Shown: positions 18,644 through 28,107, counted from the first letter of the stretch. The stretch is DNA of 64,000 bases from Mariniblastus sp. (GCA_029251085.1 JAQXDZ010000081.1:186001-250000), one strand, 5' to 3'. Numbers and translations: made by a program. The notes: a model not told the origin generated them from the sequence alone.

Positions 18644-19926
18644 TATCGCATCACCTGCTTTTCGTTCACAGGCTTTACCGACCGCTTCTTTTTTGAATCC
18701 TGGTAAGGCATTGCCCGAACATAGGCGACCACTGCCCAAATCTCATCGGATGTCATTGCTGTAGACGCAGGCATTGGAGTTCCCTCGATGCCGTTCCGCA
18801 ATCGCAGGTACAAATCATCAGGATGATCGCCGCCCCGGTAATAATGACGTGTCAAGTTTCTCGGCTTTACTGGACGAGGTGGAAGGGCACCTACCGCAGA
18901 AAAATCAGAGTAACTCGCCGGATTATCAGGATCGACCTCCGCCGATTTAATCCAGTCGTTCGTCCAGTCATCGAAGTTGTTCAACTGGCCATCGCCAATC
19001 CCAGTGTCTCCATGACACTGCATACAATTACCCTTGGCAAAGAACAGCTCTCGCCCCTGTTGGACAAACTCCGAGTGCCCCTCATGCTTTAAATCAAACT
19101 CAGGAGGCGCGGCCTCCACCTTAGTAACCTTCCGCTCAGGCCTTAGCCAGCGATCAATAATTCGCTCCTGTAAACCTTCTCCAATCACCGTGTACATTTG
19201 ATCTTCGAATTCTTCGATATCGTCTTCCGACGGTTCTTCTCCGTTGGGCTTGTTCACCAAACTGAGATCGATCAACGGTTCCCCGTCCAAGGCCGCCAAC
19301 TCGCCTAAAAGAAAACGCTCGAACTGTCCTCGCATCGTCAGGTATTTGACGTACTCAACTAACGACTGAATTTCACCTTCGGGCAAGGTCCTAAACGAAG
19401 GCATCGCAGATCCAGGAATCCCGTTAACTAAAATTTCCGTTAGATCATGATCGGTTGGTGGTGAACGCAGAGGTGTCGATTTGAATTTAAATTTCCCCAA
19501 CCGGAAGTCGCGTGGGTAAGGCTCAAGCGAAGCGGCCGTATCACCGGCGCCGTTCCCCGTAATCCCATGGCAATGAGCACAGTGCTCGCGATACAAACCA
19601 GACGCCAGTTCGCGTTTATCGACTCGAGTTGGGCCTGCCGCCATTTTTAAATTTTCAAGTGAAATGATGTCGTGAGCAGGGTCTTCGTCACCAAGAAAGA
19701 AAGGAAATTTCGGATCATCCGGCGTACCAAACAAAGCCGTCATGATGGTGCCGATTTCGGTTTTGTACTCCTCGGGAAAGTGCTCACCCTCGCCAAGGTG
19801 TGTTTTTTCCTGTTTCACCCATTCGACTGCATTGAACCGGAATACGGGTGGTTCAGATTTTTCACAACCGGCCATTCCCAGCAATGCGGTACTGATAATT
19901 ATGAGATGGAAAGACAGTCGAAACAC
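18643..19926 (-). CDS. Dihaem cytochrome c lipoprotein
   Basis: Two class I cytochrome c domains are present, each with a CxxCH haem site: CAHCHG at about residues 116-121 and CMQCHG at about 301-306. Likely Met ligands lie in IPGSAMPSF and EGTPMPAS. I choose GTG at 19926, giving 427 residues that begin with a lipoprotein signal ending in LGMAGC. The frame continues to an ATG at 20094, but the extra 56 residues are not leader-like. The stop overlaps the CoxII start, so this is probably the membrane-tethered electron donor to CuA. The inter-domain region holds an acidic stretch near EEPSEDDIEEFEDQ. Confidence 0.88.
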   Translation of the reverse strand: MFRLSFHLIIISTALLGMAGCEKSEPPVFRFNAVEWVKQEKTHLGEGEHFPEEYKTEIGTIMTALFGTPDDPKFPFFLGDEDPAHDIISLENLKMAAGPTRVDKRELASGLYREHCAHCHGITGNGAGDTAASLEPYPRDFRLGKFKFKSTPLRSPPTDHDLTEILVNGIPGSAMPSFRTLPEGEIQSLVEYVKYLTMRGQFERFLLGELAALDGEPLIDLSLVNKPNGEEPSEDDIEEFEDQMYTVIGEGLQERIIDRWLRPERKVTKVEAAPPEFDLKHEGHSEFVQQGRELFFAKGNCMQCHGDTGIGDGQLNNFDDWTNDWIKSAEVDPDNPASYSDFSAVGALPPRPVKPRNLTRHYYRGGDHPDDLYLRLRNGIEGTPMPASTAMTSDEIWAVVAYVRAMPYQDSKKKRSVKPVNEKQVMR

Positions 19927-20124
19927 GAAATCCCCAATCCTTAAGATTGGCCTAGCAGTTTTGAGCGTAAGGTCGCGAAATTTAACGGCCGAGTAACACT
20001 GTATTTTGTCTGATTTTAGCAATTTGTCGACCGGACAAATTGTCACAGAACCAATATTAAACCCGTTCTCAGCCGATTTCCTTAACCTGAGCAACCCGAT
20101 TCGCCCAAAACAGGGACTGAACGA

Positions 20125-20280
20125 CTAGTCCCACTCCATTTTTTTAATTTCACTATCGAGAGTTTCGGCATTTTTTTGATCAAAAGTCAACGCAGGTGCC
20201 ACCGTACGCTGATAACAACCAACAAAACAGCCCATTAAAACGATCAATACGATCAGAAACCACGAATTGCGGAGCACCAT
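20125..20280 (-). CDS. Small putative lipoprotein upstream of oxidase operon
   Basis: Read on the minus strand from ATG 20278-20280 to a TAG at 20125-20127, this encodes 51 residues. The N-terminus is a short basic start followed by a hydrophobic run (SWFLIVLIVLMGCFVGC) with one or two possible lipobox cysteines (LMGC or FVGC), then a hydrophilic tail (TFDQKNAETLDSEIKKMEWD). It lies on the same strand just upstream of the dihaem cytochrome c and may be the first gene of the oxidase operon. I do not recognise the family. The clean lipoprotein architecture is the main support. Confidence 0.6.
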   Translation of the reverse strand: MVLRNSWFLIVLIVLMGCFVGCYQRTVAPALTFDQKNAETLDSEIKKMEWD

Positions 20281-20360
20281 CAAAAATCCATTCCCTTCAA
20301 AATTGACCGTTTCTTTAAATCAGCCCGAGTTGGGCGGCGTGTCTGGCTTCCACATTAACA

Positions 20361-20396
20361 AAAACACCCCTTTGCCGAATCAGGGCAAAAGGGTGT
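20361..20396 (-). terminator. Rho-independent terminator
   Basis: On the minus strand a 13-base stem with one mismatch (20384-20396 with 20364-20376, loop of 7) is followed by a T run. It lies about 105 bases beyond the stop of the cupredoxin-like gene at 20501 and separates it from the oxidase operon. Confidence 0.75.
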
Positions 20397-20500
20397 GGAT
20401 TCAACTGGGTTCCATCTCAAAAGGAACCGGCAACCGGCCAACAACCGAAACAGGCAAACTGCTGCCAGTCAAAATATTCTCAACAAATTGCTTGAGTGAA

Positions 20501-21304
20501 CTATTTAGTCAACGCTTCCCCGGGCAAAGAAAGAGTGCCGAGATCAAGAGTTTCGCCCGCTTTAATCGTCGCTTCGATTGTACCGCGTCGATCCGGTTCG
20601 TACCCTTTTACCTCAATGGTCTTTAGGTAACCTCCCTTTTTATGCCAAAACTGGAACTTCCAGTCACCTGCAGGAATGTTCTCAATCTTAAACTTTCCGT
20701 CTTTGTCAGAAATGGAGACGTAAGGATTATCCCGGATCAGAATGATCGCATCCATCCACTGATGAATGTCACATTTAACTTCACCCGGAATCTTGTCGCT
20801 CTCTTCGCCCAGCACAATTTCAGACGCCGCATTCTTTACAATGTTGACGTTATGCTCATGCTCCATCGTCGCAATGCGACAGTTATGCCCGACGTTATCA
20901 CTGTTCTTGAGGATTAAAGTTTGCCCCGGTCTAGCAAAACTAGCCTTGGGAACAAACCGACACTTGACATTGTCCAAGGTCAACTTGACTTCTTTTTGAG
21001 CGTCATAAGACGGGTGATAAGTATCTGGAGTATCCGCCCCCCGTCCTGTGTACATCATCACATACACGTCACGCAGTTGGTTCTTATCATTGACCACGAC
21101 ACCGTCATCAAGTGGAACCTTACCGTCGACTAAGCAAACCGCTTTATCTGGGTTATCCTTGACAGCCTCAGGCTGATTTACGGGCACGTCCCCCGAAATT
21201 ACGATCTGACCGGTCAGATTTCCCCAACCATCCTGTGCCGACGCCGTGGAGTTCATCGAAACGCAAAAAACAAACAACAGTGTGCAGAAAAAAACTCGCT
21301 TCAT
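20501..21304 (-). CDS. Secreted cupredoxin-like protein
   Basis: From ATG 21304 (MKRVFFCTLLFVFCVSM) the protein has 267 residues with a signal peptide ending in SASAQ. The central part resembles plastocyanin-like domains of the methylamine-utilisation type: ARPGQTLILKNSDNVGHNCR, then GEVKCDIHQWMDAIILIRDN, which give His, Cys, His and Met-like ligands. The C-terminal part is a carboxypeptidase-regulatory-like beta domain (DKDGKFKIENIPAGDWKFQF). Such proteins are common in planctomycetes and probably bind copper in the periplasm. Proximity to the oxidase operon fits respiratory copper use, but a terminator separates them. The frame is open to 21337; the chosen start gives the better leader. Confidence 0.8.
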   Translation of the reverse strand: MKRVFFCTLLFVFCVSMNSTASAQDGWGNLTGQIVISGDVPVNQPEAVKDNPDKAVCLVDGKVPLDDGVVVNDKNQLRDVYVMMYTGRGADTPDTYHPSYDAQKEVKLTLDNVKCRFVPKASFARPGQTLILKNSDNVGHNCRIATMEHEHNVNIVKNAASEIVLGEESDKIPGEVKCDIHQWMDAIILIRDNPYVSISDKDGKFKIENIPAGDWKFQFWHKKGGYLKTIEVKGYEPDRRGTIEATIKAGETLDLGTLSLPGEALTK

Positions 21305-21514
21305 TATCGATTCCTGAATGTGGATTAGGACCTTCATATATTATTTAGACGCTTTAAGTACCGACCCTATTGTAACAAATTTGCCCATTGATTTCATGAA
21401 CTAGGCTCGGAACTCCATTGTTGCCCCTGTCATTCATCTTTCAATCCCTTAAAATCGTCCTTCAGCTAAATGACGCCTGTTTGAAGTCAACCATTTCAAG
21501 AAAATCGTAACATC

Positions 21515-22816
21515 ATGAAAGTTCTCGTTGTTGGTAACGGAGGGCGTGAACACGCCATCGCATGGAAAATATCGCAAAGCCCTCGGGCAGATCGTGTTTT
21601 CGTCGCCCCTGGTAATGCCGGTACTGCGAAAGATGTGGAAAACATCGAAATTGCGGCCGACAACATCACCGAACTGGTCGCTTTCGCCAAACAAAACCAA
21701 ATTGGACTGACCGTCGTCGGCCCGGAAATCCCTCTCTGCAATGGAATCGTAGACGCATTCGAAGAGGCGGGTTTGAAAGTTTTTGGCCCCTCGCGAGCCG
21801 CAGCCCAACTCGAAGGCAGCAAAGTTTTCTGCAAAAACGTTCTCAGGGCCGCGGACGTGCCGACCGCTGATTTCCAAGAATTTCACAGTGCCGAACCCGC
21901 CGAGCGGTTCATCAATGAGAGATACAGCGAAACCCCTGATGACTGCCCCGTCGTTATCAAAGCAGACGGATTGGCCGCGGGTAAAGGCGCCATCGTCTGC
22001 AGCACTCGCGATGAAGCACTTGAAGCGATCGACATTATCGCCCGGCAGAAACAATTTGGCGACGCCGGCAATAAGATGATTATCGAAGACCGGCTTCAAG
22101 GGATCGAAGCCAGTATTCTAGCGATCACCGACGGACAAACAATTCTGACACTCCCGCCCGCAGAAGACCACAAACGTGCTCACGACGGAGACACTGGTCC
22201 TAACACGGGTGGCATGGGCGCTTACTGCCCAACCCCGTCAATCGACGACAAAACGCTTCGCTGGGTCGAATCGAACGTACTGGTCCAAACCGTACATGTC
22301 ATGAAACGAAAGCGAAATCCATTCCGAGGCATTTTATACGCCGGTATGATGATGACACCTCAGGGGCCGAAAGTTCTCGAATACAACGTTCGATTTGGTG
22401 ACCCCGAATGCCAGCCTTTATTACTGCGTCTAAAAACTGACTTCCTCGACCTGCTCGAGGCAACCGTCGATCGCAGACTTGGCGAAATTGGCCCCCTGCA
22501 ATGGGATGAACGCCCCAGTGTCTGTGTCGTAATGGCGTCCGATGGCTATCCGGGGAAATACGAAACGGGAAAAGTCATCCGTGGACTCGAAGACGCTGCA
22601 GCCATCGAAGACGTCAAAGTCTTCCACGCCGGCACCCGACTGGACGACGAACAAAACGTGGTCACCAACGGCGGTCGTGTCCTTGGTGTCACCGCCCTCG
22701 GAGACTCCGTCGCCACCGCAAAACTCCAAGCCTATAAAGCAATTAAATGCATCCGCTGGGATGGAGCCTGGTGTCGAAAAGACATTTCCGACAAAGCGAT
22801 TACCCACAGCCGCTAG
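21515..22816 (+). CDS. purD: Phosphoribosylamine--glycine ligase
   Basis: PurD joins glycine to phosphoribosylamine with ATP, the second step of purine synthesis. The 433-residue protein matches the family over its full length: [43 protein letters not shown], the ATP-grasp segments [16 protein letters not shown] and [28 protein letters not shown], and [16 protein letters not shown]. The start is the obvious ATG. It is divergent from the cupredoxin-like gene and convergent with the muramidase. Confidence 0.97.
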   Translation: MKVLVVGNGGREHAIAWKISQSPRADRVFVAPGNAGTAKDVENIEIAADNITELVAFAKQNQIGLTVVGPEIPLCNGIVDAFEEAGLKVFGPSRAAAQLEGSKVFCKNVLRAADVPTADFQEFHSAEPAERFINERYSETPDDCPVVIKADGLAAGKGAIVCSTRDEALEAIDIIARQKQFGDAGNKMIIEDRLQGIEASILAITDGQTILTLPPAEDHKRAHDGDTGPNTGGMGAYCPTPSIDDKTLRWVESNVLVQTVHVMKRKRNPFRGILYAGMMMTPQGPKVLEYNVRFGDPECQPLLLRLKTDFLDLLEATVDRRLGEIGPLQWDERPSVCVVMASDGYPGKYETGKVIRGLEDAAAIEDVKVFHAGTRLDDEQNVVTNGGRVLGVTALGDSVATAKLQAYKAIKCIRWDGAWCRKDISDKAITHSR

Positions 22817-22893
22817 GCGATCACTCCCGACGACCAGCGGAACCATGACCAGTGTTTTGCCGGCTGGCGATGACAATTAACCTCAGCGGTCAT

Positions 22894-22972
22894 CTTAGAT
22901 CGTTGCCGTCAACTAAGATCCTCGCGATTAATTAAGATCCTCGCGATCAACATAAATCGACGCGATTTAACC
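22894..22972. repeat. Degenerate 19-20 bp tandem repeat
   Basis: Four imperfect copies of a unit like TAAGATCCTCGCGATTAAT start near 22894, 22914, 22933 and 22952. The middle two are nearly identical (TAAGATCCTCGCGAT). The last copy overlaps the 3' end of the muramidase gene. Confidence 0.6.
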
Positions 22973-23534
22973 ACCCCCGAGCAAACCGCTCCTGGGTCGA
23001 ATCTCGGTTCATGACATCGAGATAATGCGCAGCCTGCATCAAATTCAAAAGCTTCAATAAATAGTCCGGGCGCCCTTTCTCCAATTTGAGAAACGCCCCA
23101 ATTGTCGCTAACGTACGATCTCCAAATTTTCCATCGACTTCAATATCTGCATAATCTTTCTCATTCCGATTGAGACGATTCAACCCAACCTGAAGATAGC
23201 GTACGGATCGCGCGACCCCCTGATTCACCCCCGTATCAAACACCTTGTTTGCGATGTGCTGATCTGGAATCTCATCCCCACGAACGGGCAGCCAATACCT
23301 TACGCGAAACAGTTCCTTTGCCAATAAACTAAGCTCTACATTTTCATTGATTACTGCCTTAAAATCCTGAGGATTCTCTCGCTTAAGGCGATCCACTAAC
23401 GCCCACCCCTCCCAGTCTGGATTGAACTTTCTCGCGACTCCACGATGGGTTTCACCACCGCGGTCGACAGGATCATTGACGTACCCGCCCTCCCGCAACT
23501 CCGTCTCTCCATACGCAATATCAAAATCAGCCAT
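22947..23534 (-). CDS. GH108-type muramidase (phage endolysin-like)
   Basis: The 195-residue protein has the glycosyl hydrolase 108 signature at its N-terminus, ELREGGYVNDPVDRGGETHR then GVARKFNPDW, where the Glu of EGGY is the expected catalytic acid. The second half (FDTGVNQGVARSVRYLQVGL and EVDGKFGDRTLATIGAFL) matches the peptidoglycan-binding domain that accompanies GH108. These enzymes cleave the glycan strand of peptidoglycan and are typical of phage lysins and some secretion-related lysozymes. There is no signal peptide and no phage gene nearby. I use ATG 23534; the frame is open to 23600. Confidence 0.85.
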   Translation of the reverse strand: MADFDIAYGETELREGGYVNDPVDRGGETHRGVARKFNPDWEGWALVDRLKRENPQDFKAVINENVELSLLAKELFRVRYWLPVRGDEIPDQHIANKVFDTGVNQGVARSVRYLQVGLNRLNRNEKDYADIEVDGKFGDRTLATIGAFLKLEKGRPDYLLKLLNLMQAAHYLDVMNRDSTQERFARGWLNRVDLC

Positions 23535-23603
23535 TGCTACTCCCCAATTTGCCACATCGAAAAACCACGCTCCAACTGACCCACCGTTGCAACACAACAC
23601 CCG

Positions 23604-24245
23604 CTACGACTGGTCACCGTCCAGCAAATCATCCGCGTAACCAGGCGGAAAAGGATCATAATTAGACGGCGCTTCTGACTCAGGTCGTCCATCAGAACTT
23701 TGATTTTCGCCGGACGATTCTTGCGATAATCCGAATTCCGCCATCCAATCGACGTCATCGAGACCCTCCACTGGCGGCTTGCCCTCTACCTCGACTGGCC
23801 TGTTTGGCCTTTGCTTTGGCGATCCACTGATAATTTGATCGAACCATTGGTCGCTATCAACCGGAGTTGATTTCCTTCGAATCGCCGCCTTGTGAAGCCG
23901 GTGGTCACTTGAAACAACCGTCAATTTTTTAGGCGTGGAATTCTTTTGAATCAATAACTCAATCAGCGTATCCGCATCTTCATGGTCCAGCGCATAAATT
24001 ATTGTCAAACCATCCTCAATTCGTATCGCCTGAGACTCTCCGACAGGCAACCGAGTCGCATCAAAGATAATTGCCGTGCGTTGCAGTACCGGCCCAGCCA
24101 AGTTTACCTTTAACTCCCCAGCCAGCCGGCGCCTCGCCCGTTGCAGTGACGCCGGTGTCCGTGACCTGCCTTCCAGCCCACACTGGAAAATCAGATTGTA
24201 TCCGTCAATCAAAATCAAATAGTCATTTACCAATCTAAATCTCAA
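23604..24245 (-). CDS. NYN-domain (YacP-like) ribonuclease
   Basis: The 213-residue protein begins with a YacP-type NYN domain: the acidic motif LILIDGYNLIFQ, the IIFDATR strand, HEDADTLIELLI and TVVSSDHRL, which hold the conserved Asp residues of this PIN-like nuclease fold. YacP/Rae1 of Bacillus cleaves mRNA on the ribosome. The C-terminal 70 residues are hydrophilic and acidic, without motifs. No ATG is present near the start; TTG at 24245 or at 24233 is likely. The gene sits upstream of the muramidase on the same strand. Confidence 0.85.
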   Translation of the reverse strand: MRFRLVNDYLILIDGYNLIFQCGLEGRSRTPASLQRARRRLAGELKVNLAGPVLQRTAIIFDATRLPVGESQAIRIEDGLTIIYALDHEDADTLIELLIQKNSTPKKLTVVSSDHRLHKAAIRRKSTPVDSDQWFDQIISGSPKQRPNRPVEVEGKPPVEGLDDVDWMAEFGLSQESSGENQSSDGRPESEAPSNYDPFPPGYADDLLDGDQS

Positions 24246-24269
24246 CTAACAAAACTAAAGAGAGCGCAT

Positions 24270-24300
24270 AAAAAAAGCGACCATCCGATGGATGGCCGCT
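24270..24300 (-). terminator. Rho-independent terminator
   Basis: On the minus strand an 11-base stem (24290-24300 with 24276-24286) is followed by a run of T. It ends the PEP-CTERM gene at 24328. Confidence 0.85.
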
Positions 24301-24327
24301 CCGTGTGTATTTGTCAAAGATGGTGCC

Positions 24328-25086
24328 TCAGTTTCTTCGGCGACGGGCTAGACCAGCAAAGCCAACCATTCCGAGAACGAAAAGACTGCTCGGCTCTGGA
24401 ACCGCACTGAAGGTAACGACGTCAGCAAAAGTCGAACCAACGATCAAGTCGTCCACGACAGTCGTTTCGTTGACCGTTGAACTTGATTCTCGAAAATAGA
24501 ATCCCTCTACGTTGTTAGTGTCCGAAGTCGTCGTGACAATCGATGTATCCGATTCGAGTGAAGCATCAATCCACAGATTGGCAAGCCCTGAGTCTCGGTC
24601 GTACCCGATGATTGCCCTGTAAACGGTGTCGTAATCCAAAGTTGAACCCCAACTCGCTTGAGCGGTGCTCGTATGACTGATTCCAACTAAAAAACCATTG
24701 GCATCGGCAGTGTTGATGTCCATTCTAGCGGTAAAATCTGAGGTGCCATTTCCAAAGTGAGCGAAGTACTCAAAATCAGTTCCGCCGGGGTTAGACGCCG
24801 AAACAGAGAAATCAAATCCAGCAAAGACAGTCCCTGTCGTGACCGTGGTACCGATCAAGCGATTGACGTCTTCCGTCTGGGAATCGGTCAGAGTGATTTT
24901 TCCACCAGACACTTGGATCTGCCCTTCGGTTCCGCTGTGTCTCGTCCAGTCCGATGAAACAGACGTCAAAGCGCCGTCCGCGTAATCGAAGCCTTCGGTG
25001 AAATAAACATCAGCTTGGAGAACGCTCGATAACGCTCCGATAGCGATGACGGCGGAAGCCGCGACGGCAAATAACTTATTATTCAT
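24328..25086 (-). CDS. PEP-CTERM sorting-domain protein
   Basis: From ATG 25086 (MNNKLFAVAASAVIAIGAL) the 252-residue protein has a signal peptide, a beta-rich Ser/Thr/Asp-rich body (a lectin-like or LamG-like jelly roll is possible), and a C-terminal sorting signal: AVPEPSSLFVLGMVGFAGLA followed by RRRRN. The tail is recognised by exosortase, which cleaves and anchors the protein on export. No exosortase gene is in the window. Body function is unknown. A terminator follows. Confidence 0.88.
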   Translation of the reverse strand: MNNKLFAVAASAVIAIGALSSVLQADVYFTEGFDYADGALTSVSSDWTRHSGTEGQIQVSGGKITLTDSQTEDVNRLIGTTVTTGTVFAGFDFSVSASNPGGTDFEYFAHFGNGTSDFTARMDINTADANGFLVGISHTSTAQASWGSTLDYDTVYRAIIGYDRDSGLANLWIDASLESDTSIVTTTSDTNNVEGFYFRESSSTVNETTVVDDLIVGSTFADVVTFSAVPEPSSLFVLGMVGFAGLARRRRN

Positions 25087-25430
25087 TAATAAAATCCAAT
25101 TTTGAGGCATCAAAGTGCTTAAAATCTAAGTTGTTGGGGCATAGTTTAATCACATCAAATTTAGAATTCAAGGACTAAACCTCCTAATCTCTAAAGATTA
25201 ACAATGCGGAAAAATCCGTAAATCTCTAACCAAATGTCTCGCAAGGGGCGATATACGCCCGTTAAAGAACTCTTGTGTTTTGCATCGAATACAAACGGGT
25301 AACTGTCCTTTAATTCGCGGATAGAGCCGATAATCAACATGCCATACAATTCGAAGCCAACCCCGGGCTAAACACGACTCCCGCCTACGTCGCTTTGTTT
25401 TGCCCTAAGAATTCTAACAAGGAATGCAAA
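25087..25430. other. Divergent intergenic region
   Basis: These 344 bases lie between the PEP-CTERM gene and pyruvate kinase and carry promoters for both directions. The Shine-Dalgarno site of pyruvate kinase is at its right end. Nothing else was recognised. Confidence 0.4.
25419..25423 (+). promoter_or_regulatory. Shine-Dalgarno site fixing the pyk start
   Basis: AAGGA lies 7 bases before the TTG at 25431. This supports that TTG over the earlier in-frame TTG at 25395. Confidence 0.6.
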
Positions 25431-26867
25431 TTGAGCGTCCAATCTTTGAGCAACGCACGAACGAAAACCGTCGCGACGGTAGGTCCAGCATCGATTACAC
25501 CCGACATTTTAAAAAAACTCCTCCATGCGGGCGTCGACGTCTTTCGAATAAACATGGCTCACGGCTCTCGGGAATCCCATGAACTGGCCGTCGCGAATAT
25601 TAGATCCGCCTCGGAAACGACAGGACTTCCCGCAGGAATCCTCGTTGACCTGGCTGGCCCGAAAATTCGTCTGGGGCAATTAACTCAAAATCCTTTGGTG
25701 CTCAACAACGGGGATGAGATCAAGTTCGTCCGCGGGACAGAATCCAAATCGGACAACGAGCTAACGAGTATTTACGAACCTCTTATTGACGAGGTCAAAA
25801 TTGGTGACGCTATCGTCTTGGCAGACGGCCTGGCACGGCTGTCGGTCATTACCAAAGAAAAAGACCATTTGGTGTGCCGAGTGAACGATGGCGGGGCGAT
25901 CCGCTCGAGACAAGGGGTGAATCTCCCCGGTACCCACTTAAGCGTGCCCGCGCTTGGCCCCGTCGACCGCGACAACGCAAAATGGGCGGCAGGGCAGGGC
26001 GTTGAATTTGTGAGCCTCAGCTTTGTCCGCAACGCCGAGGAAATCAAGGAACTCCAAAGCCTCCTAGCGGCAGAGAACAGCCTCGCCATGGTGATCGCAA
26101 AAATCGAAAAAAGAGAAGCGCTCGATGCCCTCGATTCCATTGTCGAAGCGACTGACGGTGTTATGGTCGCAAGAGGTGACTTAGGTGTTGAAATTGACAT
26201 TGAAAAAACCCCGGCCGCTCAAAAACGAATCATTAAAACTTGCCTCCGCTTTCGCAAACCGGTGATTGTCGCCACCCAAATGCTTGAGAGCATGCACGCC
26301 TCCAAACAACCAACCCGGGCTGAAGTAACCGATGTCGCCAATGCCATTCACGATGGAGCAGATGCCTGCATGCTTTCCGGCGAAACAGCCATTGGAGAAT
26401 ACCCGGTCGAAGCAGTGCAAATGATGAACAAGATCATGACCGAAACTGAAAAATCACTGTCCCAGCAACGCGCCCGGATGAGAAGTGAAGACTACGCGTC
26501 GGCCTGGGAAATTTCCGATGCGGTTATTTTTGGCGCAGCTCATATTGCCAAAAGAATTCATGCCAAAATGGTAGTGATCGCGAGTCGCGAATCTGAAATC
26601 GCCCGCATCAAGTCCAAACAACGTGATCTAATCCCCACGATTTGCATCACCGACCATCCCAATTGCTACCGAAGAATGTCTCTTTTTTGGGGCGTTACCC
26701 CCGTGCTCTGCTCGTCGCCGTTTCAACAAGACGAACTTCTCAGTTTTGTTAACCAATGGGCTTCATCCAATGAAGACTTGCAAACGGGAGATCATTTCGT
26801 CGTTGTCACCGACACAGACCTCCTACCAGGCGTGCACGATTCCGTACTCGTCGCCCAGATAGATTAG
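25431..26867 (+). CDS. pyk: Pyruvate kinase
   Basis: Pyruvate kinase converts phosphoenolpyruvate and ADP to pyruvate and ATP, the last step of glycolysis. The 478-residue protein shows the family motifs: RTKTVATVGPAS, FRINMAHGSRESH, GILVDLAGPKIRLG, the active-site signature VIAKIEKREALD, GVMVARGDLGVEI and PVIVATQMLESMH, then AEVTDVANAIHDGADACMLS. The C-terminal domain (from about residue 355) is of normal length but diverged. The start is taken as TTG 25431, which has a Shine-Dalgarno site and begins directly before the family N-terminus. Confidence 0.96.
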   Translation: MSVQSLSNARTKTVATVGPASITPDILKKLLHAGVDVFRINMAHGSRESHELAVANIRSASETTGLPAGILVDLAGPKIRLGQLTQNPLVLNNGDEIKFVRGTESKSDNELTSIYEPLIDEVKIGDAIVLADGLARLSVITKEKDHLVCRVNDGGAIRSRQGVNLPGTHLSVPALGPVDRDNAKWAAGQGVEFVSLSFVRNAEEIKELQSLLAAENSLAMVIAKIEKREALDALDSIVEATDGVMVARGDLGVEIDIEKTPAAQKRIIKTCLRFRKPVIVATQMLESMHASKQPTRAEVTDVANAIHDGADACMLSGETAIGEYPVEAVQMMNKIMTETEKSLSQQRARMRSEDYASAWEISDAVIFGAAHIAKRIHAKMVVIASRESEIARIKSKQRDLIPTICITDHPNCYRRMSLFWGVTPVLCSSPFQQDELLSFVNQWASSNEDLQTGDHFVVVTDTDLLPGVHDSVLVAQID

Positions 26868-27372
26868 GTTCTACGCGCGACATGCACCCCAAACGGGGCC
26901 TCCATCTTGACCTTTAATCTTCGCCAGCAAAACAAAAAAAGCCTTCGCATTTTATTTCAAATGGAAGGCGATACCGCTTAGAAAAATTGGCGGGTGCTAC
27001 GTACTGAGTCAGCCCCGAAGTTCATCGTTTTGGATGGGATTGCCTTAGATTCAAAGCGTCACGTAAGTGAGACTCGCTCCACTACGCCATTAATTTAGAT
27101 TCAGTTCGCTTATTCCGAACGGGCCTCCGGTTCGATTGCAACCAACCGATGAGTTCCCCAAAGTTTAATTGCAAACAGAAATCCTTATTGAAAGTTCTGC
27201 ATCGCAATTGCCATGCCAATCTAACGCAATCGCCAAACCGCAGATTTCCCCAAGCAAATCCCCGCTCCAACACCAACTCGCCCTAAAAAAAATTCACTCC
27301 ACTTGTAACTCTTACACAATTTCAGATCAAACTTGGCGAACCAATCCTGAACGCAACCGGCGAACGCCAGGC
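26868..27372. other. Intergenic region with one hairpin
   Basis: This 505-base stretch lies between convergent genes. It holds the hairpin at 26933-26969 and otherwise no frame that looks coding, no tRNA and no repeat. Confidence 0.4.
26933..26969 (-). terminator. Rho-independent terminator
   Basis: GCCTTC (26941-26946) pairs with GAAGGC (26964-26969), with an inner ATTT/AAAT extension. On the minus strand it is followed by seven T. It would stop minus-strand transcripts coming from the gene at 27373, some 400 bases away; it may also help end pyk on the other strand. Confidence 0.6.
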
Positions 27373-27810
27373 TTAATTAGCCTTGAGAGACTGCAACAAA
27401 CTAAAAGTGATCGCCTTGAAAACTAAATTCTGTTTGTCGTAGTCGCGATCCTCCGCCTGAGTCCAAAACATCAAACACTTTTCATCGGTCTTTACAACTT
27501 TCAATTCGGCGCGAATTAAGAAGTCAAGGCAATAAAACAACGCCTCAACACCACCTTCTGAAGCGTCGTCAGCAGAACTCTCGCAAGGTGAGATTTCAAT
27601 ATCCTCATAGGTTTGTTGCAACGAATCAATTGCCTCTTTAAGCACCGAGTCTATATCGGTTTCCAGAGGATAAAGATGGACAGACCAGGTCGTACTACCG
27701 TCTGGCGTCTCCAAAGTAATTACTTGCGGTGATCCAGAAACGTCATCGATTAGCTTCCAGTTTTCAGGGTACAAAAACTCAAGCCCCAATTTGTCATACT
27801 TCGCCGTCAT
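27373..27810 (-). CDS. Conserved protein of unknown function (PsbP/DUF1795-like)
   Basis: The 145-residue soluble protein starts MTAKYDKLGLEFLYPENWKL, a pattern of a beta strand with an F-x-Y-P-x-x-W motif that is typical of PsbP/DUF1795-like folds. It then alternates strands and helices (SVHLYPLETDIDSVLKEAID and VFKAITFSLL at the end). There is no signal peptide. The fold guess is moderate; the function is unknown. It is a single gene pointing toward pyk. Confidence 0.6.
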   Translation of the reverse strand: MTAKYDKLGLEFLYPENWKLIDDVSGSPQVITLETPDGSTTWSVHLYPLETDIDSVLKEAIDSLQQTYEDIEISPCESSADDASEGGVEALFYCLDFLIRAELKVVKTDEKCLMFWTQAEDRDYDKQNLVFKAITFSLLQSLKAN

Positions 27811-28107
27811 CTAACAAAAGCTCCCAAAACCAATCACAAACAAAATTCACACTGGAAAAAACTGCTTCACTTCCAAACAAAACTCAATTACTGAGCCATT
27901 CTCCGCCTTCCCGCTAGCAACCTAGTGATAGCAGAACGCAGTTAATCCTTCACATGTTTGACTTTACGCGTCGAATCGAATAATCACAACCGCCCGAATG
28001 TTCCGATATGGTAAACAATCGGCAATTTTTGTAGAGTCCGCACTCGCTCCGACAGACCCAATCAATTGCGGAAACCAAGGTAGTAGAAAGAAATTCAATT
28101 GCAGCCC

